A stretch of DNA of 64,000 nucleotides, from positions 930,001-994,000 of the forward strand of contig NZ_VDQT01000001.1 in assembly GCF_007667275.1 (NCBI RefSeq), given 5' to 3'. The position numbers were made by a program, and so were the translations under genes. This document shows, piece after piece, positions 40,168 to 49,703 of this stretch (its first letter is position 1; every line of letters begins with the position of its first letter). The stretch is from Stenotrophomonas rhizophila. GTDB taxonomy: Bacteria > Pseudomonadota > Gammaproteobacteria > Xanthomonadales > Xanthomonadaceae. Under the pieces are notes generated by a model. The model ran no database searches. It was not told the DNA's origin and saw nothing but the letters and a program-made list of their open reading frames with translations.

Positions 40168-40877
40168 TGGCCGGCGCCGCGCGCCTGGGCGGATTGCTGG
40201 TCGCGCTGCTGCTGGGCGGCCCGGCGCGGGCGCTGGAGGTGTCGCCGCTGCGGGTGGACCTGGCGCCGGGGCAGGCGCATGCCGAGCTCTGGCTGTACAA
40301 CGACAGCGCGCTGCCGTGGGGCGGCCAGGCCCGCCTGTACGCCTGGGAACAGGGACCGGACGAGGAGCGTCTGCAGCCGGCCACGCATCTGGTGGTGAGC
40401 CCGGCCGACCTGCAGCTGCCGCCGCATGGGCGGCAGCGGGTGCGGCTGGTGCGTCCCGGCCCCGCCCCTTCCACCGAACAGGGCTACCGGCTGATCCTGC
40501 GCGCGGGTGCCGACAACCCGCCGGTACAGCTGTCGCTGCCGGTGTTCGTGGCCGGCACCGCCCCCGCGCGGGGACCGGCGCTGGCGGTGCGGCTGCGCGA
40601 GGATGGCGATACGGCGGTACTGGAGCTGCATAATGCCGGCGGCCGGCACGCCCGCCTGGCCGACCTGGCGTGGATCGCCGACAGCGGCCAGGCGCGGACA
40701 CTCCTGCCCGGCCTGGCCGGCTACGTGCTGGCAGGCCAGACCCGGCACTGGATCCTGCCCGGCCCGGCCGCGGCCTACCGCGACGGGCGTTTCAGCGCCC
40801 GCGTCGGCGACCAGGCGTCACGCCTGCTGGAGCCGCTGACCCCTTCAATTGCAACCGGGACGCCCACCGGGCTATAA
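40167..40877 (+). CDS. Second periplasmic pilus chaperone (PapD-like)
   Basis: 236 residues from [11 protein letters not shown], whose start overlaps the previous stop (TGATG); a start 7 codons earlier is possible. Signal peptide ends GPARA. The chaperone fold is clear: [47 protein letters not shown] and VQLSLPVFV. It is probably dedicated to the tip or small subunit, as some archaic systems have more than one chaperone. Its TAA stop lies inside the -10 box of the rpsB promoter. Confidence 0.82.
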   Translation: MAGAARLGGLLVALLLGGPARALEVSPLRVDLAPGQAHAELWLYNDSALPWGGQARLYAWEQGPDEERLQPATHLVVSPADLQLPPHGRQRVRLVRPGPAPSTEQGYRLILRAGADNPPVQLSLPVFVAGTAPARGPALAVRLREDGDTAVLELHNAGGRHARLADLAWIADSGQARTLLPGLAGYVLAGQTRHWILPGPAAAYRDGRFSARVGDQASRLLEPLTPSIATGTPTGL

Positions 40878-40878
40878 T
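40849..40878 (+). promoter_or_regulatory. rpsB promoter overlapping the end of the pilus chaperone gene
   Basis: TTGCAA (40849-40854), an 18-bp spacer and a perfect TATAAT (40873-40878). The chaperone stop codon TAA (40875-40877) is part of the -10 box. Transcription would start near 40885. Confidence 0.85.
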
Positions 40879-40884
40879 CGACCG

Positions 40885-41089
40885 GATCCCTCGGCGCCCC
40901 GTGCGCCAGGAACCGTCAACACCGGACGTCACCGGTGAATACACACCTGCCGCCCTCATCCGTGCCGGGGTGCTCCGCAAGGAGTTCGGACACGGAAGCG
41001 ACAGGGAAGCCAAACCCCGGAACCTCCCGCCTTGCGGCGGACCGCCCTCAATCATTCGTGGCGGCCGGTTCCCTATCAGGAGTATTGCA
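40885..41089 (+). promoter_or_regulatory. Long rpsB 5' leader
   Basis: About 205 nt separate the predicted start of transcription from the rpsB ATG, far more than needed for translation. The stretch is GC-rich with several short hairpins, for example CCGCCTTGCGGCGG near 41027-41040, and ends in AGGAG before the ATG. Ribosomal protein S2 represses its own operon through the leader in other gammaproteobacteria, so such a role is plausible here. Confidence 0.5.
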
Positions 41090-41896
41090 ATGCCCCAGGT
41101 CACCATGCGTCAGATGCTGGAAGCCGGCGTCCACTTCGGCCACCAGACCCGTTACTGGAACCCGAAGATGGGCCAGTACATTTTCGGCGCCCGCGGCAAG
41201 ATCCACATCATCAACCTGGAAAAGACCGTTCCGCTCTTCAATGACGCGATGAACTTCATTTCCAGCATCGCGCAGAAGCGCGGCACCATCCTGTTCCTGG
41301 GCACCAAGCGCAGCGCCCGCGAGTCGATCCGCGAAGAAGCCGAGCGTTGCGGCATGCCGTTCATGAACCAGCGTTGGCTGGGCGGCACCCTGACCAACTT
41401 CCGTACCGTGAAGCAGTCGGTTGCCCGCCTGAAGGAACTGGAAGCCGGCGAAACCGACGGCACCTTCGACAAGCTGGTCAAGCACGAAGTGCTGGGCCTG
41501 CGTCGTGAGCGCGACAAGCTGGAAGCCTCGCTGGGTGGCATCAAGGACATGAACCGCCTGCCGGACGCGATCTTCGTGATCGACATCGGCCACGAAGACA
41601 TCGCCATCAAGGAAGCCAAGAAGCTTGGCATCCCGGTGATCGCGGTGGTCGACACCAACTACAACCCGGAACTGGTCGATTACGCCATCCCGGGCAACGA
41701 CGACGCCATCCGTGCGGTGCAGCTGTATGCCCGCGCCGCTGCCGACGCCGTGCTGGAAGGCAAGGCTGCCGCCCCGCACGCTGCAACCGTCCGTGAAGAA
41801 GACTTCGCCGACGCCGCCGCTGCCGACGAAGCCAAGCCGGCCCGCCGCGCTCCGGCCAAGAAGGCTGCTGCCGACAAGGGCGAAGCCCAGGCCTGA
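41090..41896 (+). CDS. rpsB: 30S ribosomal protein S2
   Basis: 268 residues from [27 protein letters not shown], with AGGAG just upstream. The S2 signatures are complete: [13 protein letters not shown] and [34 protein letters not shown] Lys/Ala/Glu-rich tail follows residue 230, longer than in E. coli. It is a structural protein at the 30S head-body junction needed for S1 docking. It is the first gene of the rpsB-tsf unit. Confidence 0.98.
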   Translation: MPQVTMRQMLEAGVHFGHQTRYWNPKMGQYIFGARGKIHIINLEKTVPLFNDAMNFISSIAQKRGTILFLGTKRSARESIREEAERCGMPFMNQRWLGGTLTNFRTVKQSVARLKELEAGETDGTFDKLVKHEVLGLRRERDKLEASLGGIKDMNRLPDAIFVIDIGHEDIAIKEAKKLGIPVIAVVDTNYNPELVDYAIPGNDDAIRAVQLYARAAADAVLEGKAAAPHAATVREEDFADAAAADEAKPARRAPAKKAAADKGEAQA

Positions 41897-41905
41897 TCCA
41901 GGCCC

Positions 41906-41930
41906 GCGGTGGGCGCCCGGCGCCCACCGC
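41906..41930 (+). other. Strong hairpin between rpsB and tsf
   Basis: GCGGTGGGCGC, CCG, GCGCCCACCGC is a perfect 11-bp stem with no T-run after it. It could reduce read-through or be a processing site that sets the S2 to EF-Ts ratio. Confidence 0.55.
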
Positions 41931-42022
41931 TCCTGTCCGCTGCCGATGGCGCGATGACAGGACCGTGTCACATGGGCCGGCCAACATGCCGGCCCAACCC
42001 CTTTCTTTCGTGAGGAATTCCC

Positions 42023-42904
42023 GTGGAAATCACTGCTTCCCTGGTCAAGGAACTGCGCGAGCGCACCGGCGCCGGCATGATGGAGTGCAAGAAGGCACTC
42101 ACCGAAGCCAATGGCAACATCGACGCCGCCGCAGAAGCGATGCGCAAGTCGGGTGCGGCCAAGGCTGACAAGAAGGCCGACCGCGTCGCCGCCGAAGGCC
42201 GCGTGGGCCTGGCCCAGAACGGCGGCAAGGCCGTGCTGGTCGAAGTCAACTCGGAAACCGACTTCGTCGCCAACGACACCAACTTCAAGTCGTTCGTCGA
42301 CGCCGTCGCCGCTGCCGCGCTGGCATCGGACGCCGCTGACGTCGAGGTGCTGAAGACCGCCGCGCTGGCCGACGGCCAGACCGTGGAAGAAGCCCGCGCC
42401 CTGGCGGTGCAGAAGCTGGGTGAAAACATCCAGATCCGTCGCCTGGTCAAGGTCGACACCACCGGCAACATCGGCGCCTACGTGCACACCAACGGCAAGA
42501 TCGGCGTGCTGGTCGACCTGATCGGCGGCGACACCGAACTGGCCCGCGGCCTGGCGATGCACGTTGCCGCGCTGAAGCCGCCGCACAACAAGGCGGGCGA
42601 TGTGCCGGCCGACTTCGTGGCGAAGGAAAAGGAAATCGAACTGGCCAAGATGTCCGAAAAGGACAAGTCCAAGCCGGCCGACATCCTGGAAAAGATCATC
42701 AGCGGCAAGATCAACAAGATCGTCAGCGAAGTGACCCTGTACGGCCAGAGCTATGTGCTGGACGGCGACAAGACCGTCGAGCAGGTGGTCAAGGCTGCCA
42801 ACGCCGACGTCGCTGGCTTCCAGCTGCTGATCGTGGGCGAAGGCATCGAGAAGGTGCATGAAGACTACGCCGCCGAAGTGATGAAGCAGGCCGGCCTGGC
42901 CTGA
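42023..42904 (+). CDS. tsf: Elongation factor Ts
   Basis: 293 residues. The N-terminal UBA-like domain and EF-Tu-binding motif [26 protein letters not shown] are followed by the nucleotide-exchange core with [17 protein letters not shown] and [10 protein letters not shown]. It regenerates EF-Tu-GTP. It lies 126 bp after rpsB, the standard pairing, and is followed by a clear terminator. Confidence 0.98.
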   Translation: MEITASLVKELRERTGAGMMECKKALTEANGNIDAAAEAMRKSGAAKADKKADRVAAEGRVGLAQNGGKAVLVEVNSETDFVANDTNFKSFVDAVAAAALASDAADVEVLKTAALADGQTVEEARALAVQKLGENIQIRRLVKVDTTGNIGAYVHTNGKIGVLVDLIGGDTELARGLAMHVAALKPPHNKAGDVPADFVAKEKEIELAKMSEKDKSKPADILEKIISGKINKIVSEVTLYGQSYVLDGDKTVEQVVKAANADVAGFQLLIVGEGIEKVHEDYAAEVMKQAGLA

Positions 42905-42928
42905 TCCATCGCCCCAGGCGATGAAACG

Positions 42929-42958
42929 AAAAAGCCCGGCGCACGCCGGGCTTTTTTT
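42929..42958 (+). terminator. Intrinsic terminator of rpsB-tsf
   Basis: AAAAAGCCCGGC, GCAC, GCCGGGC and seven T residues. The A-run on the left makes it usable for the convergent AIM24-family gene as well. Confidence 0.93.
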
Positions 42959-42974
42959 GTGGGTGGCGCAGGCC

Positions 42975-43670
42975 TCAGCCCTTCGCCTGGAACGTCACTT
43001 CCTCGTACGGCTGCACCACCACCCAACCCTCGCCGGCGAACTTCAGCTGCAGGGTCTCACCCGAACCACGGCCGACCAGCGTGCCCAAGGTCATGTCGGT
43101 GACGATGTCCGGGGTGAGCGAACCGGACCAGGCCACCGTCGCGTTCGGGTCGGTGAACACCGGTCCGCCCTGCGCGGTCACCGGCAGGGTCAGCGGCTCG
43201 TAGTGCGAGGTGATCGCCACGATGCCGTGCCCGCTCAGGCGCATGTTGAACAGGCCGCCGGAGAGCATGCCGGCCACCCGGCGCATCATCGTGATCTTCG
43301 ATTCGATCCCGTCCTCGAAGGCCAGCACATCGTTGCCGTTGACGAAGATCGACTCGCCGGCCAGCCGCAGCAGGGTCACCTGCTTGCCGGCGTCGGCCAG
43401 GTAGGCCCGGCCCTTTCCTTCGATCTTCATCAACTGCAGGCCCTCGCCGCTGACCATCTTCTTCAGCAGCGTGCCCAGGCCCTGCTCCAGCAGCCCCTGG
43501 CGGGTGAACTTCACCGCCCCCAGGCGAGCCACCATCGCGCCCGCCTTGGCCCAGACCCGGCCGTCCACGCGGACTTCCAGCAGGTGCGGGCTTTCCAGCT
43601 CGAACGCATCGGCAGCCAGGTCTTTTTCGCGCGTGCTGGAGAGGAACTCGCTGAGCGTTTTCACCGCCAT
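42975..43670 (-). CDS. AIM24-family protein
   Basis: 231 residues from MAVKTLSEFL; the frame is open upstream but only into the promoter region. The double beta-helix-like AIM24 fold shows regularly spaced glycines, with LMKIEGKGRAYLADAGKQVTLLRLAGESIFVNGNDVLAFE and SGGLFNMRLSGHGIVAITSHYEPL. Bacterial members have no agreed function; the yeast namesake affects mitochondrial membrane architecture. It is convergent with tsf and divergent from the HDOD-GGDEF gene, so it is an isolated unit inserted beside the translation block. Confidence 0.82.
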   Translation of the reverse strand: MAVKTLSEFLSSTREKDLAADAFELESPHLLEVRVDGRVWAKAGAMVARLGAVKFTRQGLLEQGLGTLLKKMVSGEGLQLMKIEGKGRAYLADAGKQVTLLRLAGESIFVNGNDVLAFEDGIESKITMMRRVAGMLSGGLFNMRLSGHGIVAITSHYEPLTLPVTAQGGPVFTDPNATVAWSGSLTPDIVTDMTLGTLVGRGSGETLQLKFAGEGWVVVQPYEEVTFQAKG

Positions 43671-43879
43671 GTGACTGCATCCTTTTCTGTGGGAAAGCGA
43701 ATGGTACCCGCGCCACGCCAGGCTGCGCAGCAGGCGGCCCGGCAGGTGGCACTCGCCCATCCGGTGGCGGATGTGGTACCAAAGACGCCACTGCCCCGCG
43801 CCACCCGAACGCAAGAGCGGACACTCAAAACTGTGACGTACTCCATGTATTCTTGCCACATCACCTCAGTATTCCCATC

Positions 43880-45379
43880 ATGCCTCCCGAGCTGACAGCC
43901 GTCCTGGCGCTCTGCCGCAACCTGCCCTCGCCGCCCGGTATTGCCCTGCGCATCATCGAACTGGCGCAGGACCCGGAAACCGACATCACCACCGCCGCCG
44001 ACGTCATCGCCATCGACATGGCGCTGAGCGCGCGCATGCTGCGCATCGCCAATTCGCCGCTGTATGCCAGCCGCCGCCGGATCGAGAACCTGGGCCAGGC
44101 GCTGACCATGTTGGGGTTGAATGCCACCATCAGCCTGGCGCTGGGCTTCACCGTCACCCAGAACCTCAGCGCGCCGGGCCAGGACCAGGACGTGCGCGCG
44201 CGCGCCTGGCGGCGCAGCATCCTCAGCGCACTGGCGGCCAGCCTGCTGGGCCAGGCCCGCGGCCTGCGCAAGGCCGAGGAACTGATGCTGGCAGGCCTGC
44301 TGCAGGATATCGGCGTGCTGGTGCTGGCCCAGAGCGAGCCGGAGCGCTACCTGCCGCTGCTGCGCCAGGCCGGCGACAACGACCAGCTGCTGGCGCTGGA
44401 GCGCGAACAGCTGGACTGCACCCATGCCGAGGTCGGCGCCTGGATGGCCGAGCAGTGGGACCTGCCGCGCTACCTGGTCGAGGCCATCGCGCACAGCGAA
44501 GCCCCGGCCACCCCGGAGGACACGTTCCAGGCCTGCGTGGCGCTGTCCGGTGCCGTGGCCGATATCTGGCTCAGCGCCGATGCGGATGCGGCTCGAGAGC
44601 ACGCCCTGCAGCGGGTCCACGAGACCCTCAACCTGGACAGCGCGCAGTTCGACCAGGTGCTGGCGCGGATCGGCGAGGCGCTGCCCGAGATCAGCGCGCT
44701 GTTCGAGACCACGCTGATTTCGCCGTCGCGGGTGCAGCAGCTGATCGACCATGCCCAGGAGCTGGCCACCCTGCGCAACCTGCGTGAAATGCAGGACGCC
44801 GCCCTGGCCCGGCAGCGCGCCGACGAGTTCGAGGCCCGCGCCAACCGCCTGGCCGAGCAGGCCCACCGCGATGCGCTCACCGGGGTGCTCAACCGCCGCC
44901 AGCTCGAGGCGGTGCTGGAACAGGAGTTCCTGCGCGCGACCCGGCATGGCTGGCCGTTGTCGGTGGCCTTCATCGACCTGGACGATTTCAAGAAAATCAA
45001 CGACGCCCACGGCCACCTGCTCGGCGACCAGGTGCTGCGCGCGTTCGCCGGCAAGCTGCAGGAGCACCTGCGCAACAGCGACACGGTGGCCCGCTTCGGC
45101 GGCGAGGAGTTCATCGCCCTGCTGCCCAACACCACCGAGCCGGTGGCGCTGGAAGTGGTGCGCCGGGTGCTGGCCAGCATCGTCAACACGCCCATGGCCG
45201 AGGTGGACAGCGGGCCGCTGTTCGTCACCTTCTCCGCCGGCGTGGCTACCCAGGGCGGGTATGAGCGTTTTGCCGATGTTCAGGACCTGTTGAAGGCGGC
45301 CGACGATGTGCTCTACCGTTCCAAGAACCTGGGGCGCAACCGGGTGATCGCGCGTTCGCCGAGCACGGCCCCGGCCTGA
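43880..45379 (+). CDS. HDOD domain-diguanylate cyclase fusion
   Basis: 499 residues from [10 protein letters not shown]. The HDOD domain fills residues about 1-210 ([48 protein letters not shown]). A coiled coil at about 290-330 leads into a GGDEF domain with the active-site motif GGEEF (407-411) and an inhibitory RxxD site (R398-D401) five residues before it. It should synthesise cyclic di-GMP under product inhibition, with the HDOD part as sensor or partner-binding module. No ribosome site is clear before the ATG. It precedes pyrH by 124 bp. Confidence 0.9.
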   Translation: MPPELTAVLALCRNLPSPPGIALRIIELAQDPETDITTAADVIAIDMALSARMLRIANSPLYASRRRIENLGQALTMLGLNATISLALGFTVTQNLSAPGQDQDVRARAWRRSILSALAASLLGQARGLRKAEELMLAGLLQDIGVLVLAQSEPERYLPLLRQAGDNDQLLALEREQLDCTHAEVGAWMAEQWDLPRYLVEAIAHSEAPATPEDTFQACVALSGAVADIWLSADADAAREHALQRVHETLNLDSAQFDQVLARIGEALPEISALFETTLISPSRVQQLIDHAQELATLRNLREMQDAALARQRADEFEARANRLAEQAHRDALTGVLNRRQLEAVLEQEFLRATRHGWPLSVAFIDLDDFKKINDAHGHLLGDQVLRAFAGKLQEHLRNSDTVARFGGEEFIALLPNTTEPVALEVVRRVLASIVNTPMAEVDSGPLFVTFSAGVATQGGYERFADVQDLLKAADDVLYRSKNLGRNRVIARSPSTAPA

Positions 45380-45503
45380 ATGGAGTCAGGAACCGACGCG
45401 GGGGCGCCGTGGCGGGCCTTCGCCGCAGCGCAGCAGAAATTCCGCGCCGAGTGCCCCCGGTTCCAGTAGAATTTCCGCGTTTTCCACGCATCCAGAGGCC
45501 ACC

Positions 45504-46232
45504 ATGTCCAATCTCACCTATCGCCGCATCCTGCTGAAAGTTTCCGGGGAGGCGCTGATGGGAGACGAGGACTATGGCATCGACCCCAAGGTCATCAACC
45601 GGCTGGCGCGTGAAGTGATCGAGGCCCAGCAGGCCGGCGCGGAAGTGGCGCTGGTGATCGGCGGCGGCAACATCTTCCGCGGCGCCGGCCTGGCCGCGGG
45701 CGGCATGGACCGGGTCACCGGCGACCAGATGGGCATGCTGGCCACGGTGATCAACGCCCTGGCCATGCAGGACGCGCTGGAGAAGCTGGGCGCCAAGGCC
45801 CGCGTGATGAGCGCGATCAAGATCAACGACGTGTGCGAGGACTACATCCGCCGCCGCGCCATCCGCCACCTGGAAAAGGGCCGCCTGGTGATCTTCGCCG
45901 CCGGCGTCGGCAGCCCGTTCTTCACCACCGACTCCGGTGCGGCGCTGCGCGCCATCGAAATCGGCGCCGACCTGCTGCTCAAGGCCACCAAGGTCGACGG
46001 CGTGTACGACAAGGACCCGAACAAGTACAGCGACGCGGTCCGTTTCGACAGCCTGAGCTACGACGAGGTGATCCGCCGCGGCCTGGAAGTGATGGATACC
46101 GCCGCGTTCGCGCTGGCCCGCGACAGCGACCTGCCACTGCGCGTGTTCGACATGGGCCAGCCGGGCGAACTGCTGAAGATCCTGCATGGCGAGAACATCG
46201 GCACCCTGGTCCGGGGCCGCGACGCCGGCTGA
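45504..46232 (+). CDS. pyrH: UMP kinase
   Basis: 242 residues. Amino-acid-kinase fold with [57 protein letters not shown] and [19 protein letters not shown]. It makes UDP from UMP and is allosterically controlled by GTP and UTP. A candidate -10 box TAGAAT (45467-45472) lies upstream without a clear -35. Usual neighbours tsf and frr flank it, although two extra genes separate it from tsf here. Confidence 0.97.
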   Translation: MSNLTYRRILLKVSGEALMGDEDYGIDPKVINRLAREVIEAQQAGAEVALVIGGGNIFRGAGLAAGGMDRVTGDQMGMLATVINALAMQDALEKLGAKARVMSAIKINDVCEDYIRRRAIRHLEKGRLVIFAAGVGSPFFTTDSGAALRAIEIGADLLLKATKVDGVYDKDPNKYSDAVRFDSLSYDEVIRRGLEVMDTAAFALARDSDLPLRVFDMGQPGELLKILHGENIGTLVRGRDAG

Positions 46233-46324
46233 GGCACTTCCCGCCCCGCCGGTCGCGACCGGGCGGGGTTCACCGGATTTCGCCTATAATCGCCCGATTC
46301 CCAGTGACATCCAGGATTCGGGCG

Positions 46325-46879
46325 ATGCTCAACGATATCAAGCAGGACGCGCAGACGCGCATGGCCAAGAGCATCGACGCTCTGAAGCACACCCTCACTT
46401 CCATCCGCACCGGACGTGCCTCGCCGGCGCTGCTGGACCGGGTCACCGTGAACGCCTACGGCAATCCGAACACCCCGCTGAACCAGGTGGCGAACGTTTC
46501 CAATCCGGACGCCCACTCGCTGGCGATCACGCCGTTCGACAAGAGCATGATCAAGGAGATCGAAAAAGGTCTCTACAACGCCGAGCTGACGCCCAACACC
46601 ATGGGCACCACGATCCGCGTCAACCTCCCGCCGCCGACCGAAGAGCGTCGCAGGGAGCTCGCCAAGCAGGTGCAGCAGGAAGGCGAAGGCGCCAAGGTCG
46701 CCATCCGCAAGATCCGCGAAAGCGCCAACAAGTCGGTCGCTACCCTGTTCAAGGACAAGGCGATCACTGAAGACGACAAGAAGCGTGGCGAAGACGACAT
46801 CCAGAAGCTGACCGACAAGTCGAGCAAGGACATCGACGCTGTCGTTGCCGACAAGGTAAAGGAACTGATGTCGGTCTGA
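46325..46879 (+). CDS. frr: Ribosome recycling factor
   Basis: 184 residues from MLNDIKQDAQTRM. The three-helix bundle and hinge sequences SIRTGRASPALLDRV and the conserved NLPPPTEERRRELAKQ are present. With EF-G it splits post-termination ribosomes. A perfect TATAAT (46285-46290) lies 35 bp upstream but no good -35 accompanies it. It is 6 bp before uppS. Confidence 0.97.
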   Translation: MLNDIKQDAQTRMAKSIDALKHTLTSIRTGRASPALLDRVTVNAYGNPNTPLNQVANVSNPDAHSLAITPFDKSMIKEIEKGLYNAELTPNTMGTTIRVNLPPPTEERRRELAKQVQQEGEGAKVAIRKIRESANKSVATLFKDKAITEDDKKRGEDDIQKLTDKSSKDIDAVVADKVKELMSV

Positions 46880-46884
46880 GCCAC

Positions 46885-47655
46885 ATGACACAGGCCCCGA
46901 CCAGCAGCTCCAGCGCCGCCGTGCCCCGCCACGTTGCCATCATCATGGATGGCAACGGGCGCTGGGCACAGAAGCGCCGCCGTCCGCGCGTGATCGGCCA
47001 TCGCGCCGGCGCGCGCGCGGTGAACCGCACCATCGATTTCTGCCTGGAGCGCGGCATCGCCGCGCTCACGCTGTTCGCCTTCTCCAGTGAAAACTGGGGC
47101 CGGCCCAGCGACGAAGTCGACGCGCTGATGAAGCTGTTCCTCAATGCCCTCGACCGCGAGGTGGACGAGCTCCACCGGCGCGGCGTGCGCGTGCGCTTCA
47201 TCGGCGAACGCGAGCGTTTCGGTGCCGGACTGGTCAGCCGCATGCAGCTGGCCGAACAACGCACCGCCGGCAACACCCGCATGACCCTGAGCATCGCCGC
47301 AAGCTACGGTGGCCGCCAGGACATCGCCCGCGCTGCACGCGAACTGGCCGCCGAGGTCGCGGCCGGTCGCCTGCTGCCCGAGCAGATCGACGAAGCGCTG
47401 CTCGGCAGCCGCGTCGCCCTGGCCGACCTGCCGGCGCCGGACCTGTTCATCCGTACCGGCGGCGACACCCGCGTCAGCAACTTCCTGCTGTGGCAGCTGG
47501 CCTATACCGAACTGTGGTTCACCGAGGTGCTGTGGCCCGAGTTCGACGCCGCCATCCTGCAGCAGGCGCTGGACGCCTACGCTGCACGTGAACGCCGCTT
47601 CGGCCTGACCAGCGCCCAGATCGCCGCCCTGGCCACCGAGACCTCCACCCCATGA
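46885..47655 (+). CDS. uppS: Undecaprenyl diphosphate synthase
   Basis: 256 residues. The cis-prenyltransferase motifs are complete: HVAIIMDGNGRWAQKRRRPR with the catalytic Asp, LTLFAFSSENWGRP and DLFIRTGGDTRVSNFLLWQLAYTEL. It makes the C55 lipid carrier for peptidoglycan and O-antigen. It overlaps cdsA by 4 bp (ATGA) and follows frr closely, so the group is one operon. Confidence 0.97.
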   Translation: MTQAPTSSSSAAVPRHVAIIMDGNGRWAQKRRRPRVIGHRAGARAVNRTIDFCLERGIAALTLFAFSSENWGRPSDEVDALMKLFLNALDREVDELHRRGVRVRFIGERERFGAGLVSRMQLAEQRTAGNTRMTLSIAASYGGRQDIARAARELAAEVAAGRLLPEQIDEALLGSRVALADLPAPDLFIRTGGDTRVSNFLLWQLAYTELWFTEVLWPEFDAAILQQALDAYAARERRFGLTSAQIAALATETSTP

Positions 47656-48476
47656 CCAAGACCCGAGTCATCGCCGCGCTGATCATGGCGCCGCTCGCCA
47701 TCGCGGCCATCCTGCTGCTGCCGACCCAGTGGCTGGCCGCCGCCGCTGCCGCCGTGTTCCTGATCGGGCTGTGGGAATGGCTGAAGCTGGCCGACGTGGA
47801 AGACACCCTGGCGCGCACCGTGCTGCTGGTGCTGAACCTGGTGCTGATGGTGCTCATCGTGTGGGCCGACGCCGGCTCGCGGGTGCTGTACCAGATCGCC
47901 GCGCTGGTCGGCATCGGCTGGTGGCTGCTGGCGCTGGTGTGGCTGCGCTTCTTCTCCTTCGGCGCCGAACCGGGCAGCCCGGCGCGTTCGCTCAAGCTGC
48001 TGGCCGGCAGCCTGGCGATCGTCCCCGCGTGGGCGTCGCTGGTGCTGATCCATGCCAGCGGCGATAACGGTCACCTGTGGCTGCTGACCGCGCTGGCCCT
48101 GGTCTGGGCCGCCGACTCCGGCGCGTACTTCGCCGGGCGCAGCCTGGGCCGCACCAAGCTGGCGCCGCGGATCAGCCCGAACAAGACGTGGGAAGGCCTG
48201 GCCGGGGGCATGCTGGCCGGCGTGCTGGTCGCGCTGCTGTTCGGCTGGATTGCCGGGGTGGGCAGCGGGCACGTGGTTGGGCTGGTCATCACCGCCGTTG
48301 CCAGCGTCTTCGCCTCGGTACTGGGCGACCTGTACGAGAGCCTGCTCAAGCGCCATGCCGGCGCCAAGGACTCGGGCCACATCATCCCGGGCCACGGCGG
48401 CGTGCTGGACCGCATCGACGGCGTGCTGGCCGCGCTGCCGGTGTTCGCGCTGGGCAAGGAAATCTTCGGGTTCTGA
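47652..48476 (+). CDS. cdsA: Phosphatidate cytidylyltransferase
   Basis: 274 residues, about eight membrane helices. The CdsA signature is near the C-terminus: [27 protein letters not shown]. It makes CDP-diacylglycerol from phosphatidate and CTP at the inner membrane, the branch point for all phospholipids. Coupled to uppS by overlap; dxr follows after 2 bp. Confidence 0.96.
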   Translation: MTKTRVIAALIMAPLAIAAILLLPTQWLAAAAAAVFLIGLWEWLKLADVEDTLARTVLLVLNLVLMVLIVWADAGSRVLYQIAALVGIGWWLLALVWLRFFSFGAEPGSPARSLKLLAGSLAIVPAWASLVLIHASGDNGHLWLLTALALVWAADSGAYFAGRSLGRTKLAPRISPNKTWEGLAGGMLAGVLVALLFGWIAGVGSGHVVGLVITAVASVFASVLGDLYESLLKRHAGAKDSGHIIPGHGGVLDRIDGVLAALPVFALGKEIFGF

Positions 48477-48478
48477 GC

Positions 48479-49669
48479 ATGCACAGCACCCCTTCCCTCC
48501 GCCGGGTTGCCGTCTTCGGTGCCACCGGCTCGATCGGCGCGTCCGCACTGGACGTCATCGCCCGCCACCCGGACCGTTACCGCGCCACCGTGCTGGCCGC
48601 CGGCAGCCAGGTGCAGGCCCTGCTGGCCCTGTGCGTGGCGCATCGCCCGCTGCACGCGGTGATCGCGGATGAACGGCACTACGCCGCGCTGCGCGACGGC
48701 CTGCGTGCGGCCGGCCTGGACACGCAGCCGCATGCCGGCGCTGCCGCGCTGGACCAGCTGGCCGCCAGCGATGCCTGCGACACCCTGGTGGCCGCCATCG
48801 TCGGTGCCGCCGGGCTGTCGTCCACCCTCGCCGCGGCCGACGCCGGCAAGCGCATCCTGCTGGCCAACAAGGAGTCGCTGGTGCTCGCCGGCGCGCTGTT
48901 GACCCGCCGCGCCAACGCCGCCGGTGCCGAGATCATTCCGATCGACAGCGAGCACAGCGCCATTTTCCAGTGCCTGCGCTCGCGCGATGCCAGCCTGGAC
49001 CAGGCCGGCGTGCGCCGGATCCTGCTCACCGCCTCCGGCGGCCCGTTCCGCGGGCGTCGCCGCGCCGAGCTGGCCGAGGTGACCCCGGCCCAGGCCGTTG
49101 CCCACCCGAAGTGGTCGATGGGCCCGAAGATCTCGGTGGATTCGGCGACGTTGATGAACAAGGGGCTGGAAGTCATCGAGGCCCACCACCTGTTCAACAT
49201 TCCCGGCGAACGCATCGAAGTGCTGGTGCACCCGCAGAGCCTGGTGCATTCCCTGGTCGAGTTCGTGGACGGGTCCACCCTCGCCCAGCTGGGCCTGCCG
49301 GACATGCGCACGACCCTGGCGGTCGGCCTGGGCTGGCCCCAGCGCATCGAATCGGGGGTCGGCGGCCTCGACCTGCTGACCCAGGGCCGCCTGGATTTCG
49401 AGGCGCCCGATACCGAGGCATTCCCGTGCCTCGCCCTGGCCTGGCAGGCGATGGCGGCGGGCGGCACCGCCCCGGCCATCCTCAATGCGGCCAACGAAGT
49501 CGCTGTTTCAGCGTTTCTTCAGGGGCAGATCGCTTTCCTAGCGATTCCTAGCCTGGTGGCTAACGCACTTTCAACACTGCCGGCAGCGTCCGCCGATACA
49601 CTGGAGGGCCTGCTGGACGCCGACCAGCGCGCCCGCCAGATCACCCAAGCCGCCATCGACCACGCCTGA
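48479..49669 (+). CDS. dxr: 1-deoxy-D-xylulose 5-phosphate reductoisomerase
   Basis: 396 residues from [10 protein letters not shown]. The NADPH-binding motif [15 protein letters not shown] is at the N-terminus. [27 protein letters not shown] with the metal-binding Asp and Glu, and the flexible-loop region [23 protein letters not shown] are all intact. It performs the first committed step of the MEP isoprenoid pathway, which feeds UppS upstream. It starts 2 bp after cdsA. Confidence 0.97.
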   Translation: MHSTPSLRRVAVFGATGSIGASALDVIARHPDRYRATVLAAGSQVQALLALCVAHRPLHAVIADERHYAALRDGLRAAGLDTQPHAGAAALDQLAASDACDTLVAAIVGAAGLSSTLAAADAGKRILLANKESLVLAGALLTRRANAAGAEIIPIDSEHSAIFQCLRSRDASLDQAGVRRILLTASGGPFRGRRRAELAEVTPAQAVAHPKWSMGPKISVDSATLMNKGLEVIEAHHLFNIPGERIEVLVHPQSLVHSLVEFVDGSTLAQLGLPDMRTTLAVGLGWPQRIESGVGGLDLLTQGRLDFEAPDTEAFPCLALAWQAMAAGGTAPAILNAANEVAVSAFLQGQIAFLAIPSLVANALSTLPAASADTLEGLLDADQRARQITQAAIDHA

Positions 49670-49703
49670 ATGCCCTTCCCGCTCCCTACCAGCGACCTCC
49701 ACC

